A stretch of DNA of 64,000 nucleotides from Antarctobacter aquimaris (GTDB lineage: Bacteria; Pseudomonadota; Alphaproteobacteria; Rhodobacterales; Rhodobacteraceae). The notes under the pieces are model-generated. The model saw nothing but the letters and a program-made list of their open reading frames with translations, made no database searches and was not told where the DNA came from. This document shows, piece after piece, positions 40,943-49,588 of this stretch (position 1 is its first letter; each line of letters begins with the position of its first letter). The position numbers were made by a program, and so were the translations under genes. The stretch is taken from positions 30,174-94,173 of the forward strand of contig NZ_FXYF01000009.1 in the NCBI RefSeq assembly GCF_900184945.1, in the 5' to 3' direction.

Positions 40943-42463
40943 TCACTCCTGTTCGGTGGCCGGATCGGTCGCCGCGGCGCCGTCGTCCGTATCGTTGCCG
41001 GCGCCATTGTTGGGCTCGGCCCGCGTTGCAGGCGTCGCGCGGGCGCCCTGCGTCTCGCCGGGACTCGTGCGGTAGCGCAGGCCGAGACCTGTCGCGCGCG
41101 CGGCGTCGGCGGCGTTCTCGCGGTCCACTTCCTCGACGTCGTAACCGGTCGCCTCGACCACCTTGCGCCGCGAGGTGATGCCCGCCTCCATTGCCAGCAC
41201 CTGCGCCTGGATGTCCTTCAGCGGATCGACCCAGTCCCAGCGCGGCGGGATCCATTGCACCGGTCGCACCGTCGCGAGATCGGTATCGAGCGCGCCAGCG
41301 AGCACCGCCGTCTCCAGCCAGCGCTGCCACACCGCGCGACAGAGCTGGTGCACGATGACGCCATGCTGCAGCTGGCCGATGCGGCGGCGGAACTCGACGA
41401 GTTCGGCCCTGAGGCTCGAGTAGTTCGCCTGCCGGACATCGCCGGTGACGAGGTGATAGGGCAGCCCCAGCGAGGCCGCGACCGAGAGCAGCGTCCGATA
41501 CTGGAACGCCTCGTAGCTGCTGCCGACATCGGCCGGCGACGAGAACTTCACGTCCTCGCCCGGCAGCAGCACCTGCATCGTGCCGGGCTCGAGGCTCGCG
41601 ATGGCCGCGCCGTCGAGATCCGCCTCGGCCTCTCCCATCATGGGCTCTTCCGGAGCGGTCTTGGTGATGAAGCCCGCAAACATCGCCGCGGTCTTCTTCC
41701 GGTCGAGCTCGGCGTCGTCGTACTGGTCGAGCAGAAACAGCCGCACCATCGCCGGGGCGATATGCGGCAGGCCCCGGATCTGGCCCGCATCGATGGGCCG
41801 ATAGATGTGCAGCACGTCCACCGCCGGCACGCGCACCGTTTCCGGGATCGCCGCGCCCTGATCGGTACTGTCGCCTGGATGGCGGCGTCGGAAGTGATAG
41901 GCCACGCGCCGCCCGATCGCGTCGAACTCGATCCCGCAGCGGATGCGGTTGCCATTGGCTGCGGTCTCCGTCTTCTCGAAGGGCAGCATTTCCGACTGCA
42001 GAAGTTGCAGCTGGAGCGGGACCAGCAGCCCGTCCTCGGCCCGGCGCGGGCGCAGCCGGACGAAGCACTCACCCGCGACGAACATCTCCCGGGCGACCAT
42101 GGCCTGCAGGCCGTAGAAGTCGGTCAGCCCGTCCGCATCGGCCTCGTCGGTCCAGGCGAGCCAGAGCCGCTGAACCCGATCGCGCAGGGCGGCGTCCCCG
42201 ATCAGCGACGAGGGCTTGATCCCGTCCCCGACCAGGTTCGCCGCGAAGGCTTCGCAGGCGTTGGCGGCGTACCCATTGGTCACGACCAGTTCGCGGGACC
42301 GCGCCAGAAGCCGCGGGCCGCCCGAGGCGACCAGCGCGTTGATGTTCTCGAGCGGCGGGTTCCACCCGCGCAGCCGCCGCTTCGCCATGGCGCCTTCGAG
42401 ACGGGCGCGTACGGCCGCCGGGCCGCCGGTGGACCGGCGGCGGAAACGGTCGAAGAGGCCCAT
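40943..42463 (-). CDS. Phage portal protein (lambda family)
   Basis: 506 residues. Diagnostic segments are LRGWNPPLENINALVASGG near the N-terminus, TNGYAANACEAFAANLVGDG, and DVLHIYRPIDAGQIRGLPHI. The dodecameric portal forms the DNA gate of the capsid and binds terminase and neck proteins. The C-terminus is low-complexity and acidic. It is preceded by the gpW-like gene, five bases away. Confidence 0.95.
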   Translation of the reverse strand: MGLFDRFRRRSTGGPAAVRARLEGAMAKRRLRGWNPPLENINALVASGGPRLLARSRELVVTNGYAANACEAFAANLVGDGIKPSSLIGDAALRDRVQRLWLAWTDEADADGLTDFYGLQAMVAREMFVAGECFVRLRPRRAEDGLLVPLQLQLLQSEMLPFEKTETAANGNRIRCGIEFDAIGRRVAYHFRRRHPGDSTDQGAAIPETVRVPAVDVLHIYRPIDAGQIRGLPHIAPAMVRLFLLDQYDDAELDRKKTAAMFAGFITKTAPEEPMMGEAEADLDGAAIASLEPGTMQVLLPGEDVKFSSPADVGSSYEAFQYRTLLSVAASLGLPYHLVTGDVRQANYSSLRAELVEFRRRIGQLQHGVIVHQLCRAVWQRWLETAVLAGALDTDLATVRPVQWIPPRWDWVDPLKDIQAQVLAMEAGITSRRKVVEATGYDVEEVDRENAADAARATGLGLRYRTSPGETQGARATPATRAEPNNGAGNDTDDGAAATDPATEQE

Positions 42464-42467
42464 GGGG

Positions 42468-42683
42468 TCAGAGCCCCTTCGCCGTCGTCACGCGGACATG
42501 CCGGACGATCCGACGCCCCTCGGCTGCGGCGATCTCGCGATCCAGCGCCTCGATGGCGCGGTCGATCTCGGCGACGCTGCGATAATCCACGGTCTTGCCG
42601 TCATAGCTGACCCGCGCCACCCCCGAGGACCGCTGCGCGGTCAGCGCGTCGCGGCGGGCGCGGAGCTCTGCGGCCGTGGCCAT
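42468..42683 (-). CDS. gpW-like head-tail joining protein
   Basis: 71 residues, typical of the gpW family: AAELRARRDALTAQRSSG, SVAEIDRAIEALDREIAAAE, a helix-turn-helix-like alpha/beta fold. gpW closes the portal channel after packaging. It lies between the terminase large subunit and portal genes, as in lambda (A, W, B). Confidence 0.9.
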   Translation of the reverse strand: MATAAELRARRDALTAQRSSGVARVSYDGKTVDYRSVAEIDRAIEALDREIAAAEGRRIVRHVRVTTAKGL

Positions 42684-42686
42684 GGA

Positions 42687-44681
42687 TCACCTCATGTAGC
42701 TCGAGCGCACCGTGCGTCGGCGCGGCGTCGTTCGGGTTGGGACGGACGGCGCCGCTGCCGCGCCGGCCTCGGGCCCGTCCTGCTTCGCCACACCGAGTTG
42801 TGCCTCCAGATCGGCCCACCGCGCCTCGGGCCAGCGATCCGCCCCAAGGATCCACGCGGCCGCGCGGGCATAGACCCGGGTGTCCAGCGCCTCGTTGCGC
42901 TCACGGAGCTTCTGCCATTCGAGCCGCGTGAAGCCACGCTTGCCCTTCACCGTCACCAGTTGCTCGGCGGTCAGCTGCTTCAGCCATTCGCCGTCCGCCC
43001 AGTCCGGCAGGTGGATCGTGCCGGGCGGACACAGCGCGCCCGCCGCCTGGTCCTCCCTCGTCGGCCGGTCCTGCCGCAGGAAGCGATAGGTCTCGGCCTT
43101 GAAGGTCGAGGTCGCCACCGTCCAGAGCCGGGCACCGCGCCGCAGCCGTTTGCCGGCGACTGTCGCATCGACATAGGTCGGCCCGGTCACCGGGCTTGTC
43201 CGGGTGAACCCCTCCACGCCCTTCACCGGCGCCACCTGCGCGAAGCCCACCTGGCGCGACCAGGCGTAGACGGCGCTGGTCTCGTAGCCGGTGTCGATCG
43301 CCAACCGTGCCAGCGTCATCGGCTGACCGGAGGCGTGTGCCCATGTCTGGCCGAGCAGGCCCGTCAGCTGCTGCCAGCAGGCCGGATCGCCGGGACCGCC
43401 GTCGAGCACGAGGTGGTCCACGAGCCAGCTTTCCAACCCGCGGCCCCAGGCCCAGACATCGACCTCGATGCGGTCCTTCTGCACGTCAACGCCCGCGGTC
43501 AGGAACAGCCCCCGTTCTGGTACCGTGCCTGGAGCCCACGCCTCGCGCCGGTCCGCCAGCCGCTGCCAGTCGGGGGCCTCGCCGGTCTCCATCCAGGTCT
43601 CGCCGAGGATGGTGTTCCGGAAAGCCCGCATCGCCTCGTCGCTGCCCCGTGCCGCCTCATGTGCCCGCGCGATCCGCTGCCAGCTGAGCCACCCGACCGG
43701 CGAGTAGAGCGCCGACAGATGGTAGCCGACCGTGGTCGGATCGGCGGCGGTGGCGGTCGCCCGCCACTCGCCGCGCTCGAGCATCCGCGTCTTGTTGTGC
43801 TCCGCGATGGGCCGCTCGCAGCCCTCGCAGTGATATTCCGCCGTCTCCGGACGACCCTTCTGCCAGCGCAGCCGTTCGAACTTGAGCCATTGCGCATGGC
43901 CACAGTGCGGGCACGGCACGAAGAACCGGCGCTGGTCGCTGGCCTCGTACTCGCGCTCGATCCGGCTCAGCCCCCGGATGGTGGGCGTCGAGACCAGGAA
44001 CACCTTGCGCCGATGGGCGAAGGTCAGCGACCGCGCTTCCGCCAGCGTTACCGGGTCGCCTTCCTCGTCGGCCGAGGCCGGATAGGCGTCGACCTCGTCG
44101 AGGAAGATGTAGCGCGCCGGGGTGGACCGCAGCCCGACCGCCGAGTTGGCGCCGGTCATGATCAGGATGCCGCCGGCAAACTCCTTCGATAGCATCGTGT
44201 TGCCCGCATCCCGCGAGCGGGCGGGCTTCACCCGCTCCCGCAGGTCCGGGCTCTCGTCGATCAGCGGATCGATCCGCTGGCGCGAGTTGCGCTTGGCCAG
44301 TTCCACGGTCGGCTGGACCGCGAGCATCGGCCCCGGCGCCTGGTGGATCACGAAGCCGATCCAGTTGTTGCCGGCCTCGGTCGCGCCAACCTGCGCGGCC
44401 TTCATGAACACGATGCGCTGGGTCGGATCGCCGGGCGAGAGCCGGTCCATGATCTCGCGCATGTAGGGCGTGCGCGCGGTCCGGTACTGCCCCGGCTCGG
44501 CCGAGGCCCGCGAGGCGAGTTTCCGGTGAAGGTCCGCCCAGCTGGAGACGGTCAGATCCGGGTCGGGACGCAGGCCCCGCGACCAGGCGCGGATCAGCGC
44601 GGCGGCGCCGTCGAACCCGATGACATCGTTATCCAAGCCCGGGTCGGATCTCCGCGAGGCTGTCGAGCTGGGCGCGGACAT
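42687..44681 (-). CDS. Terminase large subunit (lambda GpA family)
   Basis: 664 residues from ATG 44681; an in-frame TTG at 44636 is an alternative that would avoid most of the overlap with the small-subunit gene. The ATPase has the GpA-type Walker A region FMKAAQVGATEAGNNWIGF and Walker B RYIFLDEVDAYP. Zinc-ribbon cysteines appear as CPHC and CEGC. The C-terminal nuclease domain includes AGVDVQKDRIEVDVWAWG. It cuts concatemers and pumps DNA into the head, which suggests cos-type packaging. Confidence 0.95.
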   Translation of the reverse strand: MSAPSSTASRRSDPGLDNDVIGFDGAAALIRAWSRGLRPDPDLTVSSWADLHRKLASRASAEPGQYRTARTPYMREIMDRLSPGDPTQRIVFMKAAQVGATEAGNNWIGFVIHQAPGPMLAVQPTVELAKRNSRQRIDPLIDESPDLRERVKPARSRDAGNTMLSKEFAGGILIMTGANSAVGLRSTPARYIFLDEVDAYPASADEEGDPVTLAEARSLTFAHRRKVFLVSTPTIRGLSRIEREYEASDQRRFFVPCPHCGHAQWLKFERLRWQKGRPETAEYHCEGCERPIAEHNKTRMLERGEWRATATAADPTTVGYHLSALYSPVGWLSWQRIARAHEAARGSDEAMRAFRNTILGETWMETGEAPDWQRLADRREAWAPGTVPERGLFLTAGVDVQKDRIEVDVWAWGRGLESWLVDHLVLDGGPGDPACWQQLTGLLGQTWAHASGQPMTLARLAIDTGYETSAVYAWSRQVGFAQVAPVKGVEGFTRTSPVTGPTYVDATVAGKRLRRGARLWTVATSTFKAETYRFLRQDRPTREDQAAGALCPPGTIHLPDWADGEWLKQLTAEQLVTVKGKRGFTRLEWQKLRERNEALDTRVYARAAAWILGADRWPEARWADLEAQLGVAKQDGPEAGAAAAPSVPTRTTPRRRTVRSSYMR

Positions 44682-45213
44682 GGGCCTCCAGAACCTTCTG
44701 CATCAGCGCCGCCTCCACCTCGCACCCGTCCCCCAGCGCCGCGGTAAGCTCCGAGGCCATCAGCGCAGCAACCCGCGCGGGCCACGTCACCCAGGCGTCG
44801 CGTTCGTCGCGCGCGAGCCGGAACATCAGCGTCTCCGCCCGGGCGCGGTCGACCAGTTCCCCCTTCAGCTTCTGGAGCCGGATGCGCCGCTCCTGCGCCT
44901 TCAGCACCTCGTTCGCGGTCTTCGCCTGCAGGAAGGTCGTGCCGCCGCCGACGGTCGGGACCGCGAGACCCTGTTCGCGCAGCGTGTCGCCGACAGCGGC
45001 CACCGCCGCCTCGGGGACGGGCTTCAGCTTCGGCGCGGGCGGCTTTCTCGTCTTGGACGGGTCCGTCGTCTCGGCGCGCCGGGCGTCGCTGGCCGCCGTG
45101 TTGATGCTGCCGTCCGGATAGAGAACCAGCCGCTCGGCCGTCTTCGCTTTCTGGATCGCGCCCCGCGACAGCCCGACATGGGCGGCGTACTGGCGCTCGC
45201 TCATGCCCTGCAT
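44629..45213 (-). CDS. Terminase small subunit (Nu1-like)
   Basis: 194 residues. The N-terminal winged HTH is SERQYAAHVGLSRGAIQKA, followed by a basic Pro-rich linker and a helical part (LKAQERRIRLQKLKGELVDR) that would oligomerise. Similar proteins are often labelled 'elements of external origin'. It recognises the packaging site and overlaps the large-subunit gene by 53 bp. A start at the second Met (MSERQ) is possible. Confidence 0.82.
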   Translation of the reverse strand: MQGMSERQYAAHVGLSRGAIQKAKTAERLVLYPDGSINTAASDARRAETTDPSKTRKPPAPKLKPVPEAAVAAVGDTLREQGLAVPTVGGGTTFLQAKTANEVLKAQERRIRLQKLKGELVDRARAETLMFRLARDERDAWVTWPARVAALMASELTAALGDGCEVEAALMQKVLEAHVRAQLDSLAEIRPGLG

Positions 45214-45324
45214 CGACGGCTCCGATTATCATTCGAAATCATGCGCTTATCGAGTTGATAGGCGGCGCGGACAGAGGGAACGTGTCTCAAGAAGGACGAT
45301 GCAACTCACCACGGAGCCACCACG

Positions 45325-45585
45325 ATGACCACCCGCGCGACTGACAGTGAGACCGCTCCCGCCACCGGTTCGAGGGAGCGGTCGAACAAAGCCCTCGACG
45401 CCTTCATCGCCGCGAAGACCGAGATCGACGCGATGCTGGAGCGGCTCGCCGCCCTCAGCGCGGACCATTTCGAGAGCAGCCCCGACGAGATCAACTGGGG
45501 CCATGTCGGCACCCTGGACCACTACCGCGCCAAGCTGCGCGAGATCACCGACATGGCATTCAGCGAAGGCGAACACGCCGAGTGA
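45325..45585 (+). CDS. Small phage protein of unknown function
   Basis: 86 residues on the plus strand, opposite to the packaging genes. A disordered Thr/Ala-rich N-terminus is followed by helices (KALDAFIAAKTEIDAMLERL) and the motif DHFESSPDEINWGHVG. I recognise it as a frequent prophage gene paired with a DUF3489 gene but know no function. It is followed 90 bp later by the DUF3489 gene, with a 7-bp stem hairpin (45606-45623) between them. Confidence 0.7.
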   Translation: MTTRATDSETAPATGSRERSNKALDAFIAAKTEIDAMLERLAALSADHFESSPDEINWGHVGTLDHYRAKLREITDMAFSEGEHAE

Positions 45586-45675
45586 AACGACCCGTCCCCG
45601 GTCCCGCCCGCCGACTGGCGGGCTCGACCTCGTAGAAGGGCCCGCATCCCGCGCGCCCCGATACGGGAGACGACA

Positions 45676-46248
45676 ATGACCAAACTTTCCGACACCCAAG
45701 CCATCATCCTCAGCGCCGCCGCACAGCGCGAGGACCGCATCGCCCTGCCGCTGCCCGAGAGCCTGCGCGGCGGCGCCGCTGCCAAGGTGGTCGGCGCGAT
45801 GCTCGCGAAGAACTTCCTGCAGGAGGTCGACGCCGACATGCGCAATGGCGAGCCCGTCTGGCGCGAGACCGGCGACGGCCACGGCGTCACGCTGGTCGCC
45901 ACCGACGCGGGCCTCGCCGCCATCGGCATCGAGACCGAGGACGGGAAAACCGCGCCTGCGGGCGCGACGGACGCGCCGACCGAGGAGCCCGCGCCGGACA
46001 CCCCCACCGAACCGAAGGCCGCGCCCAAGACGCGCACACCGCGCGAGGGAACGAAGCAGGCCACCCTGATCGCCATGCTGCGCGCGCCGGACGGCGCGAC
46101 CATCGAGGAGATCATGGCCGCCACAAACTGGCAGTCGCATACGGTTCGCGGCGCGATGTCCGGCGCGCTCAAGAAGAAGCTCGGGCTCGAAGTGACCTCG
46201 GAGAAGGTCGAGAACCGGGGGCGCGTGTACAAACTCCCCGCAGCCTGA
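45676..46248 (+). CDS. DUF3489 domain protein
   Basis: 190 residues. The C-terminal DUF3489 domain is recognisable: GTKQATLIAMLRAPDGATIE, then NWQSHTVRGAMSGALKKKLG and GRVYKLPA, a winged-helix-like fold. A Pro/Ala/Thr-rich linker precedes it. Such proteins are common in alphaproteobacterial prophages and may bind DNA; the target is unknown. It is oriented against the neighbouring genes, so it has its own promoter, probably in 45214-45324. Confidence 0.87.
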   Translation: MTKLSDTQAIILSAAAQREDRIALPLPESLRGGAAAKVVGAMLAKNFLQEVDADMRNGEPVWRETGDGHGVTLVATDAGLAAIGIETEDGKTAPAGATDAPTEEPAPDTPTEPKAAPKTRTPREGTKQATLIAMLRAPDGATIEEIMAATNWQSHTVRGAMSGALKKKLGLEVTSEKVENRGRVYKLPAA

Positions 46249-46273
46249 CGCACCAGACCCCAACAAGTTGATG

Positions 46274-46298
46274 GCCGCCGTCCCGCCGGGGCGGCGGT
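46274..46298. terminator. GC-rich hairpin between convergent genes
   Basis: GCCGCCGTCCC pairs with GGGGCGGCGG around a short loop, between the ends of the DUF3489 and DUF7220 genes. Its location between convergent stops suggests a bidirectional terminator, although there is no clear T-run. Confidence 0.4.
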
Positions 46299-46301
46299 CG
46301 A

Positions 46302-46526
46302 TCATTTGGCGCTCCGCATCCGGATCGCCTCGAATACCCGCCGCAAGGCGAAGGAACGGGCGATCGACACGATGGTGAAGATGGCGCCCATCTTCAGGTT
46401 CTGCGCCAGCGTCGTGTGCAGTCCGAAGATCGGGAAGATCAAGATCTGCGTGACCACCGCGACGCCGTAGCCGACGATCACGTTGACGACGGACTCGACC
46501 AGCGACATGAGGCGGGACTGCTTCAT
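46302..46526 (-). CDS. DUF7220 family small membrane protein
   Basis: 74 residues with two hydrophobic segments (VNVIVGYGVAVVTQILIFPI and MGAIFTIVSIARSFAL) and a basic C-terminus. This matches a small phage/prophage family I know as DUF7220. Function is unknown. It lies just downstream of the cytosine methyltransferase and WPTP genes, nearly touching the latter's stop codon. Confidence 0.8.
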   Translation of the reverse strand: MKQSRLMSLVESVVNVIVGYGVAVVTQILIFPIFGLHTTLAQNLKMGAIFTIVSIARSFALRRVFEAIRMRSAK

Positions 46527-47158
46527 GTCGCCGCCTCACTCATCGGCCAGCAGTTCAGCCGCCAGAGTTCGCAGCGCATGCGCCGCAACCAGCGGGACCA
46601 CGCCGTTCCCACAGAGGCGAAGCCGGTCCACCCGGTGGGCCAGCCCATCAGCGCCTCGACGAACAGCGGGTTCAAGGTCCGGCGCGCATCGGAGGTATCG
46701 CGCCCAGCCATCGGCGTCACCAGGACCTGGCGGCCAAGCAGGCCGTTCACAGGCGTGTTCGCAAGGCTCGTCGCCCCGTCCTTGTGATCGCATGCCGTCG
46801 GCGTCATCCACATCTGACTGGCATGGGTCAGATCGGCTGTCTTCCGATTGCCCGCGCTCGGCTTGTTTCCGTCCGTTGCCATCGGGGTCGGCCAATCCCG
46901 CGCCATCTGGTCCAGGCCCTTCTCGTCGCGCCGGTCGCCGCCCCGGCTTCGAAAGCTGTCGATCTGCGGCGTCGGCCACATCGCGGCCGTCGTCGCCAGA
47001 TTCATCCCGTGCTGGCCCGCTTCCTGCGACGGCGTCGGCTTCGTCTGCCGGTTCTCGTTCGCGCTGGCCCTCGGCGTCGGCCAGAGCCGCAGCATCTCCG
47101 TCCGGTTCCCGCCACTTGACCGGGTGCCAGAGCAGGCGCGCGGGGTCGGCCAAGTCAT
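46523..47158 (-). CDS. WPTP-repeat protein overlapping the cytosine methyltransferase in another frame
   Basis: 211 residues starting at MTWPTPRACSG (ATG 47158, preceded by GGGAGGGGG), in the +1 frame of the methyltransferase. It contains repeated W-P-T-P motifs (MTWPTPRA, LWPTPRASANEN, MWPTPQIDS, DWPTPMATDGN, MWMTPTACDHKD) and ends with LNPLFVEALMGWPTGWT. This closely resembles free-standing or methyltransferase-linked phage proteins I have seen elsewhere. A hand count of the 5' half gives about 87% G/C at third positions in this frame against about 66% in the methyltransferase frame, supporting translation. Function unknown; target recognition is possible. Confidence 0.62.
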   Translation of the reverse strand: MTWPTPRACSGTRSSGGNRTEMLRLWPTPRASANENRQTKPTPSQEAGQHGMNLATTAAMWPTPQIDSFRSRGGDRRDEKGLDQMARDWPTPMATDGNKPSAGNRKTADLTHASQMWMTPTACDHKDGATSLANTPVNGLLGRQVLVTPMAGRDTSDARRTLNPLFVEALMGWPTGWTGFASVGTAWSRWLRRMRCELWRLNCWPMSEAAT

Positions 47159-47717
47159 CCCCCTCCCGGATGGCGAGGATGAACAGCCGCTCGCGCTTGT
47201 GGGGCGCGCCGACTTCCGCCGCCGTGAAGAGGCCTGCCGCAAGGCGGTAGCCCATGCCGACCAGTCCTGCGGCGACTTCGGGGAAGCCGAGGCGGAGATG
47301 ATGGGCGACATTCTCGAGGAACACGAACGGCGGCTCGACCTCTCCAATGATCCGGGCGACATGCGGCCAGAGATGGCGCGGGTCGTCCGCGCCCCGCCGC
47401 TTGCCCGCGACGGAGAACGGCTGGCACGGATAGCCCGCAGTGACGATGTCCACTGCGCCGCGCCAAGGGCGGCCGTCGAAGGTGGCAACGTCGTCCCAGA
47501 CAACAGCCTGATCCAGGGACGCGTCTTCCATCCGCGCCACGAGAGTGGCTGCGGCAAAGGTTTCCCGTTCGACATGGCCCACAGCACGATATCCGGGGAG
47601 GGCGATGGCGAGCCCGAGGTCGAGCCCGCCCGCGCCAGAGCAGATGGAGAGGCCGAAGAGGCATGCGTCTCCGGCTCCGGAAGCGTCTCCGGAGGAAGGT
47701 AGAGCCAGGTCATGCAT
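46536..47717 (-). CDS. C5-cytosine DNA methyltransferase (Dcm family)
   Basis: 393 residues from ATG 47717, directly after the upstream methylase stop. Motif I is FGLSICSGAGGLDLGL, motif IV GYPCQPFSVAGKRRG with catalytic Cys98, motif VI FLENV, motif VIII KRERLFILA, and near the end motif X GNGVVPLVAAHA. Between VIII and IX the usual target-recognition region is replaced by a polar low-complexity stretch with recurring ADADG/ADPDG blocks. Those blocks are the alternative reading of WPTP repeats in the overlapping frame. The role is probably protecting phage DNA from restriction. Confidence 0.88.
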   Translation of the reverse strand: MHDLALPSSGDASGAGDACLFGLSICSGAGGLDLGLAIALPGYRAVGHVERETFAAATLVARMEDASLDQAVVWDDVATFDGRPWRGAVDIVTAGYPCQPFSVAGKRRGADDPRHLWPHVARIIGEVEPPFVFLENVAHHLRLGFPEVAAGLVGMGYRLAAGLFTAAEVGAPHKRERLFILAIREGDDLADPARLLWHPVKWREPDGDAAALADAEGQREREPADEADAVAGSGPARDESGDDGRDVADAADRQLSKPGRRPARREGPGPDGAGLADPDGNGRKQAERGQSEDSRSDPCQSDVDDADGMRSQGRGDEPCEHACERPAWPPGPGDADGWARYLRCAPDLEPAVRRGADGLAHRVDRLRLCGNGVVPLVAAHALRTLAAELLADE

Positions 47718-47718
47718 G

Positions 47719-49089
47719 TCACGCGGCGGTCTTGCGCTTTCGCGCGGGTTCGGGGGCGGCGTCCATGTCCGGCGTATCGGCCGGGGCGTCGTCACCAAGC
47801 CGCTCGTTTCTCACCTCGGCGAAGGTTCGGCCATCCCCGTCTAGGATCGCGTCCTTGCCGGTGTCGACCTGCCACCGCTCCACGGCGACATCGACGTAGG
47901 CTGCGCTGATCTCCATCGCGAAGACGCGGCGGCCATTCGCTTCGCCCGCCATGATCTGCGATCCGGAGCCGCAGAACGGCTCGTAGCAGAGCCCGCCCCG
48001 CGCTACGTGCTGGCGCATCGGAATGCCGAAGGCATCGAGCGGTTTCGGCGTCGGGTGGTCGGGCCGGTCGTCCTTGGCGAAGCTGGGCAGCGCCCATGTC
48101 GAAGGCAGCGTTTCCTCGGCCACCTTCGGCGGGCGGTTCGGACGGCGCCAGCCCATGAAGCAGGGCTCATGCTTCCATAGATAGTGCGACCGCGTGAGTA
48201 CCCCTCGGTCTTTCACCCAGATGATCTGCTGATGGACGAAGGCGCCCGCCTTTTCCCAGCAGGCTTCCAGCATCGCCTGTCGGCGGGAGGCGTGCCAGCA
48301 GTACCAGGCCGCATCCTCGGTGATCGCCTCAGCCACGGCGGCGGCGATGAACCCGTCGTAAAGCTCCGCCCCCTGCGAACTGTCGTCCCAGGTGGTGCCG
48401 TAGGAGGCCGACCAGTCCTTGTTGCGGGTCGGATGGTTGGAGCCGTCGTAATCGACGAGATACGGTGGGTCGGTCGCGAACAGGATCGCCCGCTCGCTAT
48501 TCATCAGGCGGCGCACATCGACCGCGCTTGTGCTGTCGCCGCAGAGCAGCCGATGATCGCCGAGGTTCCACAGATCCCCCGTCTGCGACGCCGGATTGCG
48601 GGGCGGCTCGGGGATGGTCACCGGCGGCACGGAGCCCCCGGCGCCACCTTCTTCACCGTCGTCTTCCGCGACGTAGGCCAGCAGATTGTCGAGTTCGCCG
48701 TCCGAGAAGCCGACCAGCGACAGGTCGTAGTCGTCAGCGAGCAGGTCCTGTAGCTCGGCCGACAGCAGCGCTTCGTCCCAGCTTGAGAGTTCCGTCAGCT
48801 TGTTGTCCGCGATCCGGTACGCCCGCCGCTGCGCTTCGGTCAGGTGGCCCAGAACGATCACCGGCGCTTCGGTCAGCCCGAGCTGCGTGGCGGCCAGCAC
48901 GCGGCCGTGGCCCGCGATCAACTCGCCGTCCTCGCCGACGAGGCAGGGCACGGTCCAGCCGAACTCGGCCATGCTGGCGGCGATTTTTGCGACCTGGTCG
49001 GGCCCGTGCACCTTCGCGTTCTTCGCGTAGGGTTGGAGGCGCGCAAGCGGCCACATCTCGATCCGCTCGGGGGCGAAGGCGAGGTTCAT
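47719..49089 (-). CDS. ParB-domain site-specific DNA methyltransferase
   Basis: 456 residues from ATG 49089 (AGGA suitably upstream); an open frame continues to 49191 but lies in a repeated, less gene-like stretch. The N-terminal ParB/Srx-type nuclease domain has YAKNAKVHGPDQVAKIAASM and ELIAGHGRVLAATQLGL. The methylase part has ATDPPYLVDYDG (motif IV), QIIWVKDRG and YEPFCGSGSQIMAGE (motif I), an order typical of beta-class N6-adenine/N4-cytosine enzymes. Such ParB-methylases are common in phages and mark phage DNA. Confidence 0.93.
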   Translation of the reverse strand: MNLAFAPERIEMWPLARLQPYAKNAKVHGPDQVAKIAASMAEFGWTVPCLVGEDGELIAGHGRVLAATQLGLTEAPVIVLGHLTEAQRRAYRIADNKLTELSSWDEALLSAELQDLLADDYDLSLVGFSDGELDNLLAYVAEDDGEEGGAGGSVPPVTIPEPPRNPASQTGDLWNLGDHRLLCGDSTSAVDVRRLMNSERAILFATDPPYLVDYDGSNHPTRNKDWSASYGTTWDDSSQGAELYDGFIAAAVAEAITEDAAWYCWHASRRQAMLEACWEKAGAFVHQQIIWVKDRGVLTRSHYLWKHEPCFMGWRRPNRPPKVAEETLPSTWALPSFAKDDRPDHPTPKPLDAFGIPMRQHVARGGLCYEPFCGSGSQIMAGEANGRRVFAMEISAAYVDVAVERWQVDTGKDAILDGDGRTFAEVRNERLGDDAPADTPDMDAAPEPARKRKTAA

Positions 49090-49588
49090 GCAGGTTCCTG
49101 TCGATGATAGGTCGGCATCCGCCGGGCTGGACTCCGGCGCGATGGGGTCCGCCGGCTTCCGGCTGGACTCCGGCATCCGCGGGGTATCCACCCCGCGCGG
49201 CGGGTCAGATGCTTGAATTCACGAGGGTTTCGTGGCGTCGCGGGTGGACGCTAGACTCCGGTGGCTTCCCAAAAATCTGGCCCTGTCGCTGGCGAAATGC
49301 CGAGCCAAGCCCGCCAGCATACGTTTCGGCCCGGAAAGGAACCGGAAAACAACGACTTGGCGGCCTGGACTCTGACTGGACCCCGGAAGCCACCCCCGGT
49401 GTCCAACTCGGGATGAGCGTCGGTTCGCCCGAGCGCACGACCCCGAGTATATCGTCATGGATACCGTCAGAAGGGCGATCCGTCTCGCCGTCCGGTGTCT
49501 CGCCGGAAATTGTCTCAAGGATGTTTCTGGGCTTGACCGACCTCCGAAGCCCGTTTGTCGGCGTTGACACCGACTAAGAGGTCCACAG
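49090..49588. other. Repeat-bearing stretch without a convincing gene
   Basis: About 500 bp. GGCTGGACTCCGGC occurs at 49125-49138 and 49161-49174, with GGCATCCGC beside each copy, and looser tGGACtC variants continue to about 49390. Overlapping open frames exist on both strands, but none shows a recognisable protein or consistent codon bias. It may hold the promoter for the methylase genes to its left. Confidence 0.5.

Noticed and set aside
42216..44192. 658-codon open frame on the plus strand
   Set aside because: Antisense to terminase and portal genes; low-complexity translation.
49205..49570. Small minus-strand gene of 121 codons
   Set aside because: Overlapping open frames on both strands are equally long, codon use is not gene-like, and the segment carries direct repeats.
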